NCBI GenBank assembly: GCA_000155435.1
Contig: DS990260.1
Span: forward strand, 283,318 to 347,317
Length of the DNA stretch: 64,000 nucleotides
Reading direction: 5' to 3'
Origin: Clostridiales bacterium 1_7_47FAA
Lineage (GTDB): Bacteria; Bacillota; Clostridia; Lachnospirales; Lachnospiraceae
Each line of letters starts with the position of its first letter. Positions within the stretch are counted from its first letter, which is position 1. The notes beneath the pieces are model-generated. The model was not told where the DNA came from. It was given only the letters and a program-made list of their open reading frames with translations, and made no database searches. Below, piece by piece: positions 43,811 to 52,001 of the stretch. The translations under genes were made by a program, and so were the position numbers.

Positions 43811-45091
43811 CTAATCCTCCAGTGCCTGTCTGATATCTTCGATGATATCCGCCGCATCCTCAATCCCGCAGCTGAAGCGGATCATGGACGGATCCACCCC
43901 TGCTTCCACCAGCTGCTCATCATTCAGCTGCCTGTGGGTATGGCTGGCCGGATGGAGGACAGCTGTCCTGGAATCAGCCACATGTGTCTCAATGGAACAC
44001 ATTTTCAGCTTATCCATAAACTCAGCCGCAGCCTTGCGGCCGCCCTTTAAGCCAAAGGAAATAACACCGCAGGTTCCCTCCGGCATATACTTCCTGGCCA
44101 GTTCATAATACCTGTCTCCGGGAAGGCCGGGATAATTCACCCAGGCCACATCCTCCCTGGCCTGAAGGTACTGCGCCACCCTCATGGCATTTTCACAGTG
44201 CTTGGGCATCCGCAGGTGAAGGGTCTCCAGCCCCACATTGATAAGGAATGCGTTCTGCGGGGACTGGATGGAACCCAGGTCGCGCATCAGCTGGGCTGTT
44301 GCCTTCATGATATAGGCCATCCTGCCAAACTGCTTTGTATATACAACGCCGTGGTAGGAATCATCCGGTTCCGTCAGACCTTTATACTTGTCATGCTGGG
44401 CCTCCCAGTCAAAATTACCGCTGTCCACGATGCAGCCGCCAACGGTCATGGCATGGCCGTCCATGTACTTGGTGGTGCTGTGGATTACAATATCAGCCCC
44501 CCACTCAATGGGACGGCAGTTAATGGGAGTTGCAAAGGTATTGTCCACCACCAGCGGAACGCCGTGGCTGTGGGCCAGACGGGCAAACTTCTCAATATCC
44601 AGCACGGTCAGGGCAGGATTGGCGATTGTCTCAGCAAATACCACCTTTGTATTGGGGCGGAATGCCTTTTTCAGTTCCTCCTCGTCCGCATCCGGGTTCA
44701 CCAGGGTGCACTCCACTCCCATCTTGGGGAATGTTACCGTGAACAGGTTGCTGGTGCCGCCATATATGGTGGAGGAGCTTACAATATGGTCCCCTGCCTG
44801 GCATATGTTCAGGATGGCATAGAAAGATGCCGCCTGCCCTGAGGAGGTCAGCATGGCGCCTGCCCCTCCCTCCAGTTCACAGATTTTGGCTGCAACCGCA
44901 TCATTGGTGGGGTTGGCAAGACGGGTATAGAAATATCCGTTCTCCTCCAGGTCAAACAGACGCCCCATCTGCTCGCTGGTTGTGTACTTGAATGTGGTAC
45001 TTTGATAAATAGGCAGCTGTCTTGGCCCGCCGTTTTCCGGCTGCCAGCCTCCCTGGATACAGATTGTGTCTAATGAACGTTTCCTGCTCAT
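43811..45091 (-). CDS. metY: O-acetylhomoserine sulfhydrylase (aminocarboxypropyltransferase)
   Basis: The 426-residue PLP enzyme makes homocysteine from O-acetylhomoserine and sulfide (direct sulfhydrylation). It opens DTICIQGGWQPENGGPRQLPIYQSTTFKY and carries the Cys/Met-metabolism signature with the PLP lysine in IVIHSTTKYMDGHAMTVGG. The C-terminal SRTAVLHPASHTHRQLNDEQL is typical of MetY. Length fits the family. AAGGAGG precedes ATG 45091. It lies 21 nt downstream of the DUF362 ferredoxin gene. No SAM riboswitch or T-box was recognised upstream of the operon. Confidence 0.95.
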   Translation of the reverse strand: MSRKRSLDTICIQGGWQPENGGPRQLPIYQSTTFKYTTSEQMGRLFDLEENGYFYTRLANPTNDAVAAKICELEGGAGAMLTSSGQAASFYAILNICQAGDHIVSSSTIYGGTSNLFTVTFPKMGVECTLVNPDADEEELKKAFRPNTKVVFAETIANPALTVLDIEKFARLAHSHGVPLVVDNTFATPINCRPIEWGADIVIHSTTKYMDGHAMTVGGCIVDSGNFDWEAQHDKYKGLTEPDDSYHGVVYTKQFGRMAYIMKATAQLMRDLGSIQSPQNAFLINVGLETLHLRMPKHCENAMRVAQYLQAREDVAWVNYPGLPGDRYYELARKYMPEGTCGVISFGLKGGRKAAAEFMDKLKMCSIETHVADSRTAVLHPASHTHRQLNDEQLVEAGVDPSMIRFSCGIEDAADIIEDIRQALED

Positions 45092-45112
45092 GCCCTTTAT
45101 GTCCTCCTTAAG

Positions 45113-46216
45113 TTAAATCGTGATTAGATTATATTCCTTATTGCCCAGCCCCAGCTTCACGGCATGGTCGATGCAGCTCTTCCAGTTCGTATCCGGATGG
45201 GTGTCCGTAAAATGGTCGTGATGGCAATGCTCCTTCTCGGAAAGCAGGCTTCCCGGCAGCACCGGCTGACGGTTCACGGCATCCGCACAGGCCACATCCA
45301 GGGCAACCGGGTCAAAGGAAGCAAACATTCCCACATTCGGCACGATAGGGGCGTCATTTTCCGCATGACAGTCACAGTATGGTGACACATCCACAACCAG
45401 GCTTACATGGAAGTTCGGTCTGTCCTTGAGGACAGCCAGGCTGTACTCTGCTATCTTACAGTTCAGGATGTCGTTGGCCTCATCACCAAGGGTATCCACG
45501 GCATCCACTGGACATGCGCCGATACAGCGTCCGCAGCCCACGCACTTCTTCACATCAATGGAAGCCTTGCGGTCCGTGATGGTAATGGCGCTGTGGGCAC
45601 AGTTCTTCTGACAGGAACCGCAGCCCACGCACATATCCGTATGTACATATGGCTTTCCGGCATTGTGCATCTCCATCTTTCCTGCGCGGGAACCGCAGCC
45701 CATTCCCAGGTTCTTTAAGGCACCGCCAAAACCGGTTGCCTCATGCCCCTTAAAATGGCTCAGGGAAATGACAATATCCGCATCCATAATGGCCCTCCCA
45801 ATCTTGGCTTCCTTAACATATTCCCCGTCAATGGGTACCAGCACGTCATCGGTTCCCTTAAGCCCGTCCGCAATGATCATGTGGCAGCCCGTGGTAAAAG
45901 GATTATACCCATTCTCATATGCAGCATCCAGATGGTCCAGGGCATTCTTCCTGCGGCCCACATACAGGGTGTTGCAGTCCGTAAGGAATACCCTGCCGTT
46001 TTGTGCCTTAATCAGGTCCACCAGCACCTTGGAATAATTAGGCCGAAGATAAGCCAGGTTGCCCGGCTCGCCAAAATGAATCTTTATGGCCGTATACTTG
46101 TTGTTGAAATCAATATCCATCATACCGGCCTTCTTAACCAGTCTCTCCAGCTTCTGCAGGAGATTTTCCTGTAACGTGGTTCTCATATTGGTGTAATATA
46201 CATTTGAAACTGCCAT
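45113..46216 (-). CDS. DUF362 protein with two 4Fe-4S clusters
   Basis: A 367-residue protein. ATG 46216 (MAVSNVYYTNMRTTL) follows AAAGGAGG. The DUF362 domain (about 1-180 and 260-365, with IVISLSHFKGHEATGFGGALKNLGMG) is interrupted by a bacterial ferredoxin insert carrying CVGCGSCQKNC and CVGCGRCIGACP, enough for two 4Fe-4S clusters. It is cytosolic and of unknown function; DUF362 proteins are suspected to handle electron transfer. Its pairing with metY suggests a sulfur-reduction or methionine-linked role, unproven. A SigA promoter lies just upstream. Confidence 0.88.
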   Translation of the reverse strand: MAVSNVYYTNMRTTLQENLLQKLERLVKKAGMMDIDFNNKYTAIKIHFGEPGNLAYLRPNYSKVLVDLIKAQNGRVFLTDCNTLYVGRRKNALDHLDAAYENGYNPFTTGCHMIIADGLKGTDDVLVPIDGEYVKEAKIGRAIMDADIVISLSHFKGHEATGFGGALKNLGMGCGSRAGKMEMHNAGKPYVHTDMCVGCGSCQKNCAHSAITITDRKASIDVKKCVGCGRCIGACPVDAVDTLGDEANDILNCKIAEYSLAVLKDRPNFHVSLVVDVSPYCDCHAENDAPIVPNVGMFASFDPVALDVACADAVNRQPVLPGSLLSEKEHCHHDHFTDTHPDTNWKSCIDHAVKLGLGNKEYNLITI

Positions 46217-46246
46217 GATGTCCTCCTTTGGAATCGTTATTTTGTT

Positions 46247-46275
46247 ATTATACTTCAAAGATTCCATATATTCAA
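46247..46275 (-). promoter_or_regulatory. SigA promoter of the DUF362-metY operon
   Basis: TTGAAT (46270-46275), 17-bp spacer and a perfect TATAAT (46247-46252) on the minus strand, about 31 nt from the ATG. A GGAATC...GATTCC inverted repeat brackets the -10 (46231-46265), which could be an operator. Confidence 0.8.
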
Positions 46276-46286
46276 TCCTGAAACAG

Positions 46287-46317
46287 CAAAAAAAGCCCCG
46301 CGATACCGCAAGGGCTT
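46287..46317 (-). terminator. terminator of the sdpR-sdpI operon
   Basis: AAGCCCTTGCG and CGCGGGGCTT arms (46293-46317) pair with G-U pairs and one bulge, followed on the minus strand by TTTTTTT. Confidence 0.88.
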
Positions 46318-46322
46318 AAACA

Positions 46323-46979
46323 TCATGAACCGCTGTTTTTCTTTCTGTATAGCAGATAGGAATACACCGAAGGAATCAGGACCATTGTCAGAAATATGGT
46401 AAAATACAATTTGGACAGGTTGAAGAAGCCAAGTATCATCATCAGGAAGCCCCCTGCCATCCACACATATCCGGCCAGCCTGTGCGTCCTGTTCCAATTG
46501 TCCTCATCTGCCAGTGTCCAGGGAAGCTTAATGCCCAGGGAATAATTCTGTCTGCATTTGGGCAGGTAATTGCCCAGGGCCACAAAAAGGAATGCAATGG
46601 GTACGCTGATTACCGTCCCCACATTAAAAGATAGGCCAATGCCTGAGAGGATGGTAATGACCTGCACCAGTACGGCAAGGATTACCACAAACCAGCGTGT
46701 TATCTGCTTTAACTCCTTAGAACGGCTGATATTCTCCCGTTTGGGGTCAATCCTGTAGAGGACATTGACCAGAACCGCCATGAAAAACATGAAGGCGGGA
46801 ATACCGAAGGCGGCCATGTTCCTGCTGGAATATCCGTTCACCACATTGTCTGCTCCCCAATGGGTGGGGACCTGGTCCGGCAGCCTGCTGTAAAAGATAA
46901 GTGATATGAGGAATGGCACAACAGCCAGTATCCAGTATAAAATGTCCCAGAATGTCAGTTTTTTATTTGTCTTCTTCAT
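46323..46979 (-). CDS. sdpI: SdpI-family membrane immunity/signalling protein
   Basis: A 218-residue protein with six predicted helices. It shows the DUF1648 N-terminal part (PFLISLIFYSRLPDQVPTHWGADNVVNGYSS) and the SdpI C-terminal part (GNYLPKCRQNYSLGIKLPWTLADEDNWNRTHRLAG). In Bacillus subtilis SdpI protects from the SdpC toxin and tethers SdpR at the membrane. No sdpABC toxin genes are nearby, so here it may protect against foreign peptides or act in envelope sensing. Its start overlaps sdpR by 17 nt, the same arrangement as in Bacillus. Confidence 0.93.
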   Translation of the reverse strand: MKKTNKKLTFWDILYWILAVVPFLISLIFYSRLPDQVPTHWGADNVVNGYSSRNMAAFGIPAFMFFMAVLVNVLYRIDPKRENISRSKELKQITRWFVVILAVLVQVITILSGIGLSFNVGTVISVPIAFLFVALGNYLPKCRQNYSLGIKLPWTLADEDNWNRTHRLAGYVWMAGGFLMMILGFFNLSKLYFTIFLTMVLIPSVYSYLLYRKKNSGS

Positions 46980-47247
46980 GATTGTCAGCCTCCATTAATG
47001 TCTGTATCCAGGAGAGCACTTCCTGAAACACAGTGGTATTCAGTTCATAATAGATATATTTGCCTGATTTGCGGTCCTCTATCAGTCCGGCCTGCCTGAG
47101 TATGGTCAGGTGATGGGAAACCGTTGCACCGCTTGTGTCAAAATGTCCGCCAATCTCCCCGGCTGTCATGCTCCCCTGCTTTAACAGGGCTAGGATTTCA
47201 CGGCGTGTAGGGTCTGAAAGGGCTTTAAACGTGTCGCCAAAAGACAT
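46963..47247 (-). CDS. sdpR: ArsR-family autorepressor, SdpR type
   Basis: A 94-residue winged-helix repressor: MSFGDTFKALSDPTRREILALLKQGSMTAGEIGGHFDTSGATVSHHLTILRQAGLIEDRKSGKYIYYELN. No metal-binding CxC is present, as expected for SdpR. It overlaps sdpI by 17 nt. An 18-bp palindrome at 47336-47353 and a direct repeat of TATGTGGTACGC at 47269 and 47290 lie upstream and could be its binding sites. Confidence 0.94.
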   Translation of the reverse strand: MSFGDTFKALSDPTRREILALLKQGSMTAGEIGGHFDTSGATVSHHLTILRQAGLIEDRKSGKYIYYELNTTVFQEVLSWIQTLMEADNHEEDK

Positions 47248-47335
47248 AAGACAGGCCTCCTTCCATTATATGTGGTACGCTATAGGCAGTATGTGGTACG
47301 CATGGTAACCATGTCAAGGTTATCCGCGGTTATCA

Positions 47336-47353
47336 TTTAGATATTTATCTAAA
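47336..47353. promoter_or_regulatory. palindromic operator upstream of sdpR
   Basis: TTTAGAT (47336-47342) and ATCTAAA (47347-47353) form a perfect 7-bp inverted repeat with a 4-bp gap, followed by a further half site TCTAAAT. It lies about 90 bp upstream of sdpR, near a weak TTGCTA/TAGATA promoter on the minus strand. Confidence 0.6.
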
Positions 47354-47419
47354 CGTCTAAATGTATTTTAGCAAAAAATATCCCCTATGTCAATAAGAAA
47401 CATGCTTTTTCCTAGTTAT

Positions 47420-47468
47420 TTGCAAAAAGAGGCGGTTTCAGATATGAATGATCCGAAACCGCCTCTTT
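47420..47468 (-). terminator. terminator of the diguanylate cyclase gene
   Basis: AAAAGAGGCGGTTTC (47425-47439) pairs with GAAACCGCCTCTTT (47455-47468); the minus strand then reads TTTTTGC. The stem is 14 bp with a 15-nt loop. Confidence 0.93.
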
Positions 47469-47485
47469 CACTATGAATTTTATAT

Positions 47486-49414
47486 TCAGGCATCAGCCGC
47501 GCCGCCGTCATCAGCCGCACTTACGCGTCCCTTCTTCGCCTCATACATGGCTTCATCCGCCTTGCGCAGCAGGACTGCTGCCTCTGTCCCATCCTCAGGA
47601 TAGAGGGAGTATCCGGCCGAAAAACGCACCGGGATAAGGACATGGCTGTCCAGCTCCACCCGGCTTTCCTTCATGGACCCAAGCATCCGGTCCACACATC
47701 CAACCAGGCTTTCCCGGGAACTGCCTCCATAGAGGAACAGGGCAAACTCATCGCCGCTGAGCCTGGCCGCAATACCTTTATCCCAACTGCATGACTTTAA
47801 TATATCTGCAATGGATGCCAGGTACCGGTCTCCGTTCTCATGTCCGTACCGGTCATTTACCTGCTTCAGGTTGTCCGCATCCGCCATGAGCATCATGGCG
47901 TGTTCCAGTCCGTGTGGATCAGCAAACAGCCCCTCAAGCTTACTGTAGAATGCACGCCTGCTGTATAATCCGGTGAGAAGGTCGACATCCCTCTCCTGTT
48001 TGATTTTTCTCTTCTCCAGGATGTCGTTCGTCACATCCACAATCATTCCCAGCGTGCTATGTCCCCTCTCGAAAGCTTCAATCCTGATGAACCGTGTTTC
48101 CTTCCCCTGCAGTTCATAAACCCCGCCCTCCTGTTCCAGCGGATGCCTGCGGATCTGCTCCAGCTTCTCTTCAAACAGGATATAGTCGGAAAATAGCATT
48201 CCGGCCTCTTTTTCTCCCAGCATGAGGATTTCCGCCAGCCTGCTGGTAGCCATGACGCGCTTCATATCACGGTTATATTCATAAACACCCATGGGGATTT
48301 TTGTCATTTCCAGGATATGGGATATCTTATTGGTTGTATCGAGCAGGCTTTCCACCATCTGGTTAATCTGGCTGCTCAGCTGCTTAAATTCCGGCGTACT
48401 GTCCACCGCCACCCTTGTATCCAGATTTCCCTTGGTAATCCTGGCCAGTTTATCATGGATGGAGGAAATACCGTCCACAACATAACGGTCAATATAATTG
48501 GAGATAAAGGCTATCATGATAAGGGATATCCCGGTAAGATACAGGGCCACCAGGAATGTACTGCGGTTCACCTTCTGGTACAGGGCTGCTTCCGACATGG
48601 TAATCCCCAGTATGACCGACTGCCTCCGGGCAAAGACCCCGTAGCTTTCCTCCTGGTTCACCGTCATCCGCGCCACCTTATCCGTAATGCCCAGCTGCTC
48701 CGGCCGGATACCTATGTCCTGTATCTGCTTTCCCACCAGTGAGTCATCCGTTGACCCCAGTATAAGATGGCTCTCCGGGTCAATAGCATAGATGGTGGAA
48801 TCCTTTTCCGATGTCACCAGGGAAAAAACATAGGATAACTCCGTTTTTTTCATGGATTCCAGCACGGTGGTAGGTTCCAGCCCCACCTGGACAATCCCCT
48901 TATGGTCCTCCCTCCAGACAGCCGCATACTGCATCAGCTTCCCCTCCGCCGTGTTAGGGGTAATATCCTGGCACATCTGAAGGCTGTAATCCTCCAGCAT
49001 GGGCAGGAAGAACTGCATCTGCTCACCCGAACTGAAATTCAGTCCAAAATACCTGGGTTCCGAACCAGCGTAAAGATTTCCCTCCGGGTCAAACAGATGG
49101 AATTCATCGACCTGGAGCAGTTTTGTTATCTTTGCGATTTCCTCCTGATTCCCCACAACCTCCGGACGGTCCTGGATGATATAGGCAATGGCCTTGGCCC
49201 GTATAAAACACCGTTCCTTCAGGTTTTCCTTTTCTTTTTCCGCCTCTCTCCCGTTCTGGTCAAGGATCTGCCCCACCTGCCAGAACTTGTCCTGGGCATC
49301 CCGGTACATATCATTCCTGGCATTCAGCGTCTGGACATAATAATTTATGAAAAGGGAGAACAGCATGGCAGTCAGGATTACAATACATAGACGTTTACGG
49401 ATCATTTTCTTCAT
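47486..49414 (-). CDS. membrane-bound diguanylate cyclase (Cache-HAMP-PAS-GGDEF)
   Basis: A 642-residue c-di-GMP synthase. It has helix 1 (LCIVILTAMLFSLFINYYV), an extracytoplasmic sensor region of about 250 residues (Cache-like, QVDEFHLFDPEGNLYAGSEP), helix 2 (STFLVALYLTGISLIMIAFIS), HAMP, a PAS-like segment (ILEMTKIPMGVYEYNRDMKRV) and a GGDEF domain (about 470-630). The active-site loop reads RLSGDEFALF, an SGDEF variant that keeps the residues needed for activity. MADADNLKQVNDRYGHENGD is typical. GGGGGA precedes ATG 49414. It is monocistronic, with a strong terminator. Confidence 0.93.
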   Translation of the reverse strand: MKKMIRKRLCIVILTAMLFSLFINYYVQTLNARNDMYRDAQDKFWQVGQILDQNGREAEKEKENLKERCFIRAKAIAYIIQDRPEVVGNQEEIAKITKLLQVDEFHLFDPEGNLYAGSEPRYFGLNFSSGEQMQFFLPMLEDYSLQMCQDITPNTAEGKLMQYAAVWREDHKGIVQVGLEPTTVLESMKKTELSYVFSLVTSEKDSTIYAIDPESHLILGSTDDSLVGKQIQDIGIRPEQLGITDKVARMTVNQEESYGVFARRQSVILGITMSEAALYQKVNRSTFLVALYLTGISLIMIAFISNYIDRYVVDGISSIHDKLARITKGNLDTRVAVDSTPEFKQLSSQINQMVESLLDTTNKISHILEMTKIPMGVYEYNRDMKRVMATSRLAEILMLGEKEAGMLFSDYILFEEKLEQIRRHPLEQEGGVYELQGKETRFIRIEAFERGHSTLGMIVDVTNDILEKRKIKQERDVDLLTGLYSRRAFYSKLEGLFADPHGLEHAMMLMADADNLKQVNDRYGHENGDRYLASIADILKSCSWDKGIAARLSGDEFALFLYGGSSRESLVGCVDRMLGSMKESRVELDSHVLIPVRFSAGYSLYPEDGTEAAVLLRKADEAMYEAKKGRVSAADDGGAADA

Positions 49415-49507
49415 AGCCAGCTGTTCCCCCTTTGATTACTCTGTACTATAGAGTATCATATTTTAAGTGGGGGGACAAGAAAATTCTCAGGATTCCTTCA
49501 TGTCTGG

Positions 49508-49540
49508 AATAACACAAAGAGGACGGCCTAAGCCGTCCCC
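49508..49540 (-). terminator. terminator of the PTS operon
   Basis: GGACGGC (49521-49527) and GCCGTCC (49532-49538) form a 7-bp GC stem with a 4-nt loop, followed on the minus strand by the U-rich TCTTTGTGTTATT. Confidence 0.7.
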
Positions 49541-49568
49541 CTGAATCCGGACACTTTTATTATCCCAA

Positions 49569-51044
49569 TTACTTCATCAGTTTCTTAAACTCATCTGCAA
49601 CAAACTGTACCTGTGTGCCCACAATGACCTGCACACTGGTCTTGCTGGGACGGATGACACCGGCGATACCGGCAGATTTAATCTTCTTCTCATCCACCTG
49701 GGTGTAATCCTTGATTTCCAGTCTCAGTCTGGTAATACAGTTATCAACACTCGTTACATTCTCTTTGCCGCCAAGACCTTCCATGATGATTTTTGCTGCC
49801 TGTGTATAGTCATTATTGGCAAGTTTTACAACTGTCTCATCAAGTTCATCATCATCCTCACGTCCCGGGGTCTTTAAGTTAAACTTCGTGATCATGACAC
49901 GGAATACCACATAGAATACGATGAACGCCGCAATTCCCAGCGGGATGATCATCCAGGTTTTCGCAGCAGCCGGAAGGGATGCTGAGAACAGGAGATCCGT
50001 TGCGCCTGCGGAGAAGGAGAAACCGGCGCGGAAACCAAGCAGCACGGTGATGTAGGTGAAGATGCCGTACAGTATGGCATATACCAGGTACAGTACAGGT
50101 GCAAGGAACATGAAACCGAATTCAAAAGGTTCTGTAACGCCGCAGATAAAGGCACAGAGGGCTGCGGAAGCAACAAGGCCGATAGCAACCTTCTTCTTAT
50201 TATCCTTTGCACAGTGGATCATGGCTAATGCGGCGCCTGGTACACCGAACATCATACATGGGAAGAATCCTGACATATACATGCCCAGGCTCCAGCTTAC
50301 GTTGGCAGATGTATCTCCGGCCCAGAAGTGGGACAGGTCGCCAAGGCCAATGGTGTCAAACCAGAATACGTTATTCAATGCATGGTGTAAGCCGAACGGA
50401 ATCAGCAGACGGTTTAGGAACGCATAGATACCGGCGCCGATTGCTCCCATTTTGGCAATTGACTCACCTAAAGCAGTCAGACCGCCAAATACGATTGGCC
50501 ATACAAACAGCAGGATTGCAGCCGCAACAACGGAAAACAGGGCCGTGACAATTGCAACGCACCGCTTGCCTGAAAAGAATGCCAGCCAGTCAGGAAGCCT
50601 TGTGTTCTTGAACTTATTATAGCAGGTTGAACCGATTACACCGGCGATGATACCAATCAGGGCGTTCTGGATCTTAGCGAAAGCCATACCCTGGATGCTG
50701 TCCGGTGCAATACCTGCCAGCGTCTGCACAACGCCTGGTGAGAGCAGATGGGTAATCATCAGCCAGGATACCAGACCGGCCAGACCGGCTGTACCATCGT
50801 GGTCATCTGACATACCAACGCCAACGCCAACTGCAAACAGGAGTGCGATAATCGTGCCGTCAATCAAGGCAAGGGCTGCCTGTGTCAGGAAATAACCAAT
50901 CATCGGGATTGCACCCGTGATATCGCCGCCCTGCATGACAGCCGGGCAGAGCCAATAACCAATACCAGACAGGATACCTGCAACCGGTAAAACGGCAACT
51001 GGCAGCATTAAAGATTTACCTAGTTTCTGTAGCCACTTCATCAT
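49569..51044 (-). CDS. PTS EIICB, N-acetylglucosamine/glucose type
   Basis: A 491-residue sugar-transporting permease with fused EIIB. MMKWLQKLGKSLMLPVAVLPVAGIL is the standard start of this family. The EIIC domain (about 1-380) contains LNRLLIPFGLHHALNNVFWFD and GVTEPFEF, closest to NagE-type GlcNAc permeases. The C-terminal EIIB domain (about 405-491) has the phospho-accepting Cys in VDNCITRLRLE. ATG 51044 follows AAAGGGGA. It lies 134 nt downstream of the operon's HPr and lacks a fused EIIA, which is encoded separately at 51448. Confidence 0.92.
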   Translation of the reverse strand: MMKWLQKLGKSLMLPVAVLPVAGILSGIGYWLCPAVMQGGDITGAIPMIGYFLTQAALALIDGTIIALLFAVGVGVGMSDDHDGTAGLAGLVSWLMITHLLSPGVVQTLAGIAPDSIQGMAFAKIQNALIGIIAGVIGSTCYNKFKNTRLPDWLAFFSGKRCVAIVTALFSVVAAAILLFVWPIVFGGLTALGESIAKMGAIGAGIYAFLNRLLIPFGLHHALNNVFWFDTIGLGDLSHFWAGDTSANVSWSLGMYMSGFFPCMMFGVPGAALAMIHCAKDNKKKVAIGLVASAALCAFICGVTEPFEFGFMFLAPVLYLVYAILYGIFTYITVLLGFRAGFSFSAGATDLLFSASLPAAAKTWMIIPLGIAAFIVFYVVFRVMITKFNLKTPGREDDDELDETVVKLANNDYTQAAKIIMEGLGGKENVTSVDNCITRLRLEIKDYTQVDEKKIKSAGIAGVIRPSKTSVQVIVGTQVQFVADEFKKLMK

Positions 51045-51178
51045 AACATAAATCCCCTTTCTTAATTTGAGCATTCTTATGGTATTATTCCCATAGGAAA
51101 ACTCTGATTTACTTGTTCATGATTACTTTATCTAAACCTGGACCCAGGCTTAAATCATTCTTACCACTGTCCCGGCCT

Positions 51179-51451
51179 TTATCCGGCCAGGACAGATTCC
51201 ACTGCTTTCATGGCCTCTTCTTCATCCGGTCCGTCAATGCAGAAGACAACCTCATCCCCTGCCACCGTGTTCATGGCCATGATGCTCATCACGTCTTTTG
51301 CATCCGCTGTGTTCCCATTACAGGAAATCATCACATCGGATCGGACCTTGAGCATCTTCATCATCAGCAAGGCCGCCGGCCTTGCGTGAAGTCCCATCTC
51401 ATCCTTCAGGATAAAGCTGCGCTCTATCAACCCATCCCCACCTCTGATCAT
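51179..51451 (-). CDS. HPr-family phosphocarrier (PTS operon copy)
   Basis: A 90-residue HPr paralogue with the phospho-His in MGLHARPAALL and a Ser-46-type site in AKDVMSIMAM, so both EI-dependent and HPr-kinase phosphorylation look possible. An N-terminal extension of about 8 residues (MIRGGDGL) precedes the HPr fold. It overlaps the EIIA gene as ATGA. This is the second HPr in the window, the other lying next to ptsI (56174). A dedicated HPr in a sugar operon is unusual and may allow local flux control. Confidence 0.9.
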   Translation of the reverse strand: MIRGGDGLIERSFILKDEMGLHARPAALLMMKMLKVRSDVMISCNGNTADAKDVMSIMAMNTVAGDEVVFCIDGPDEEEAMKAVESVLAG

Positions 51452-51942
51452 AATTTAATGATTGCTGTCTCCCCGGCCTTTACATCCATTCCGCTGATGC
51501 ACTCAATCTTCGGGAACTGTGGTGTGTTGCACACAATGACAGGTGTAATCACATCATATCCGGCTGCTTTTATCTTATCCATGTCAAAGTCCAGAAGCAG
51601 GTCACCCTTTTTGACCTTATCCCCTGCCTGCACATGGGCTTCAAAATACTGTCCCTTTAACTGTACGGTATCCAGTCCGATATGGATTATCAGCTCCGCA
51701 CCATTATCCGTCTGAATGCTGAGGGCATGCTTTGTGTCGAACACCATGGTAACCTGGCCGTCTGCCGGTGCGACAATCCTTCCCTCAGAAGGAATGATGG
51801 CCGTGCCCTTGCCAAGGATCTCCTGGCTGAATGTAGGGTCATTGACCTGGCTCATGGGAACGGCTTTGCCGCTCACCGGAGCTGCGATGACCTTCCCGTC
51901 CTTTTCTTCTCCCCCAAACAGTTTCTTTAATGAACCAAACAT
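51448..51942 (-). CDS. PTS EIIA, glucose family
   Basis: A 164-residue EIIA (Crr-like) that passes phosphate from HPr to EIIB. The fold markers are APVSGKAVPMSQVNDPTFSQEILGKG, VTMVFDTKHALSIQTDNGAELIIHIGLDTVQLKG (active His in the IHIG segment) and AHVQAGDKVKKGDLLLDFD. Length is normal. It sits between the antiterminator and the HPr gene, overlapping the latter by 4 nt. It could serve other EIICB proteins too. Confidence 0.94.
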   Translation of the reverse strand: MFGSLKKLFGGEEKDGKVIAAPVSGKAVPMSQVNDPTFSQEILGKGTAIIPSEGRIVAPADGQVTMVFDTKHALSIQTDNGAELIIHIGLDTVQLKGQYFEAHVQAGDKVKKGDLLLDFDMDKIKAAGYDVITPVIVCNTPQFPKIECISGMDVKAGETAIIKL

Positions 51943-52001
51943 CCTTATTACTCCTTTCTCTGTCCCCCTGCCGGGGCCCCTTAACCATAATGCTTTTAAT
52001 A

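Noticed and set aside
45092-46322. SAM riboswitch or S-box ahead of metY
   Set aside because: metY is second in its operon with only 21 nt before it, and the operon leader is about 25-30 nt, too short for a riboswitch.
47269-47301. TATAAT-like hexamer close to sdpR as its -10
   Set aside because: TATAAT at about 47265 on the minus strand would put the start site within the ribosome site and has no -35; a site further upstream is more likely.
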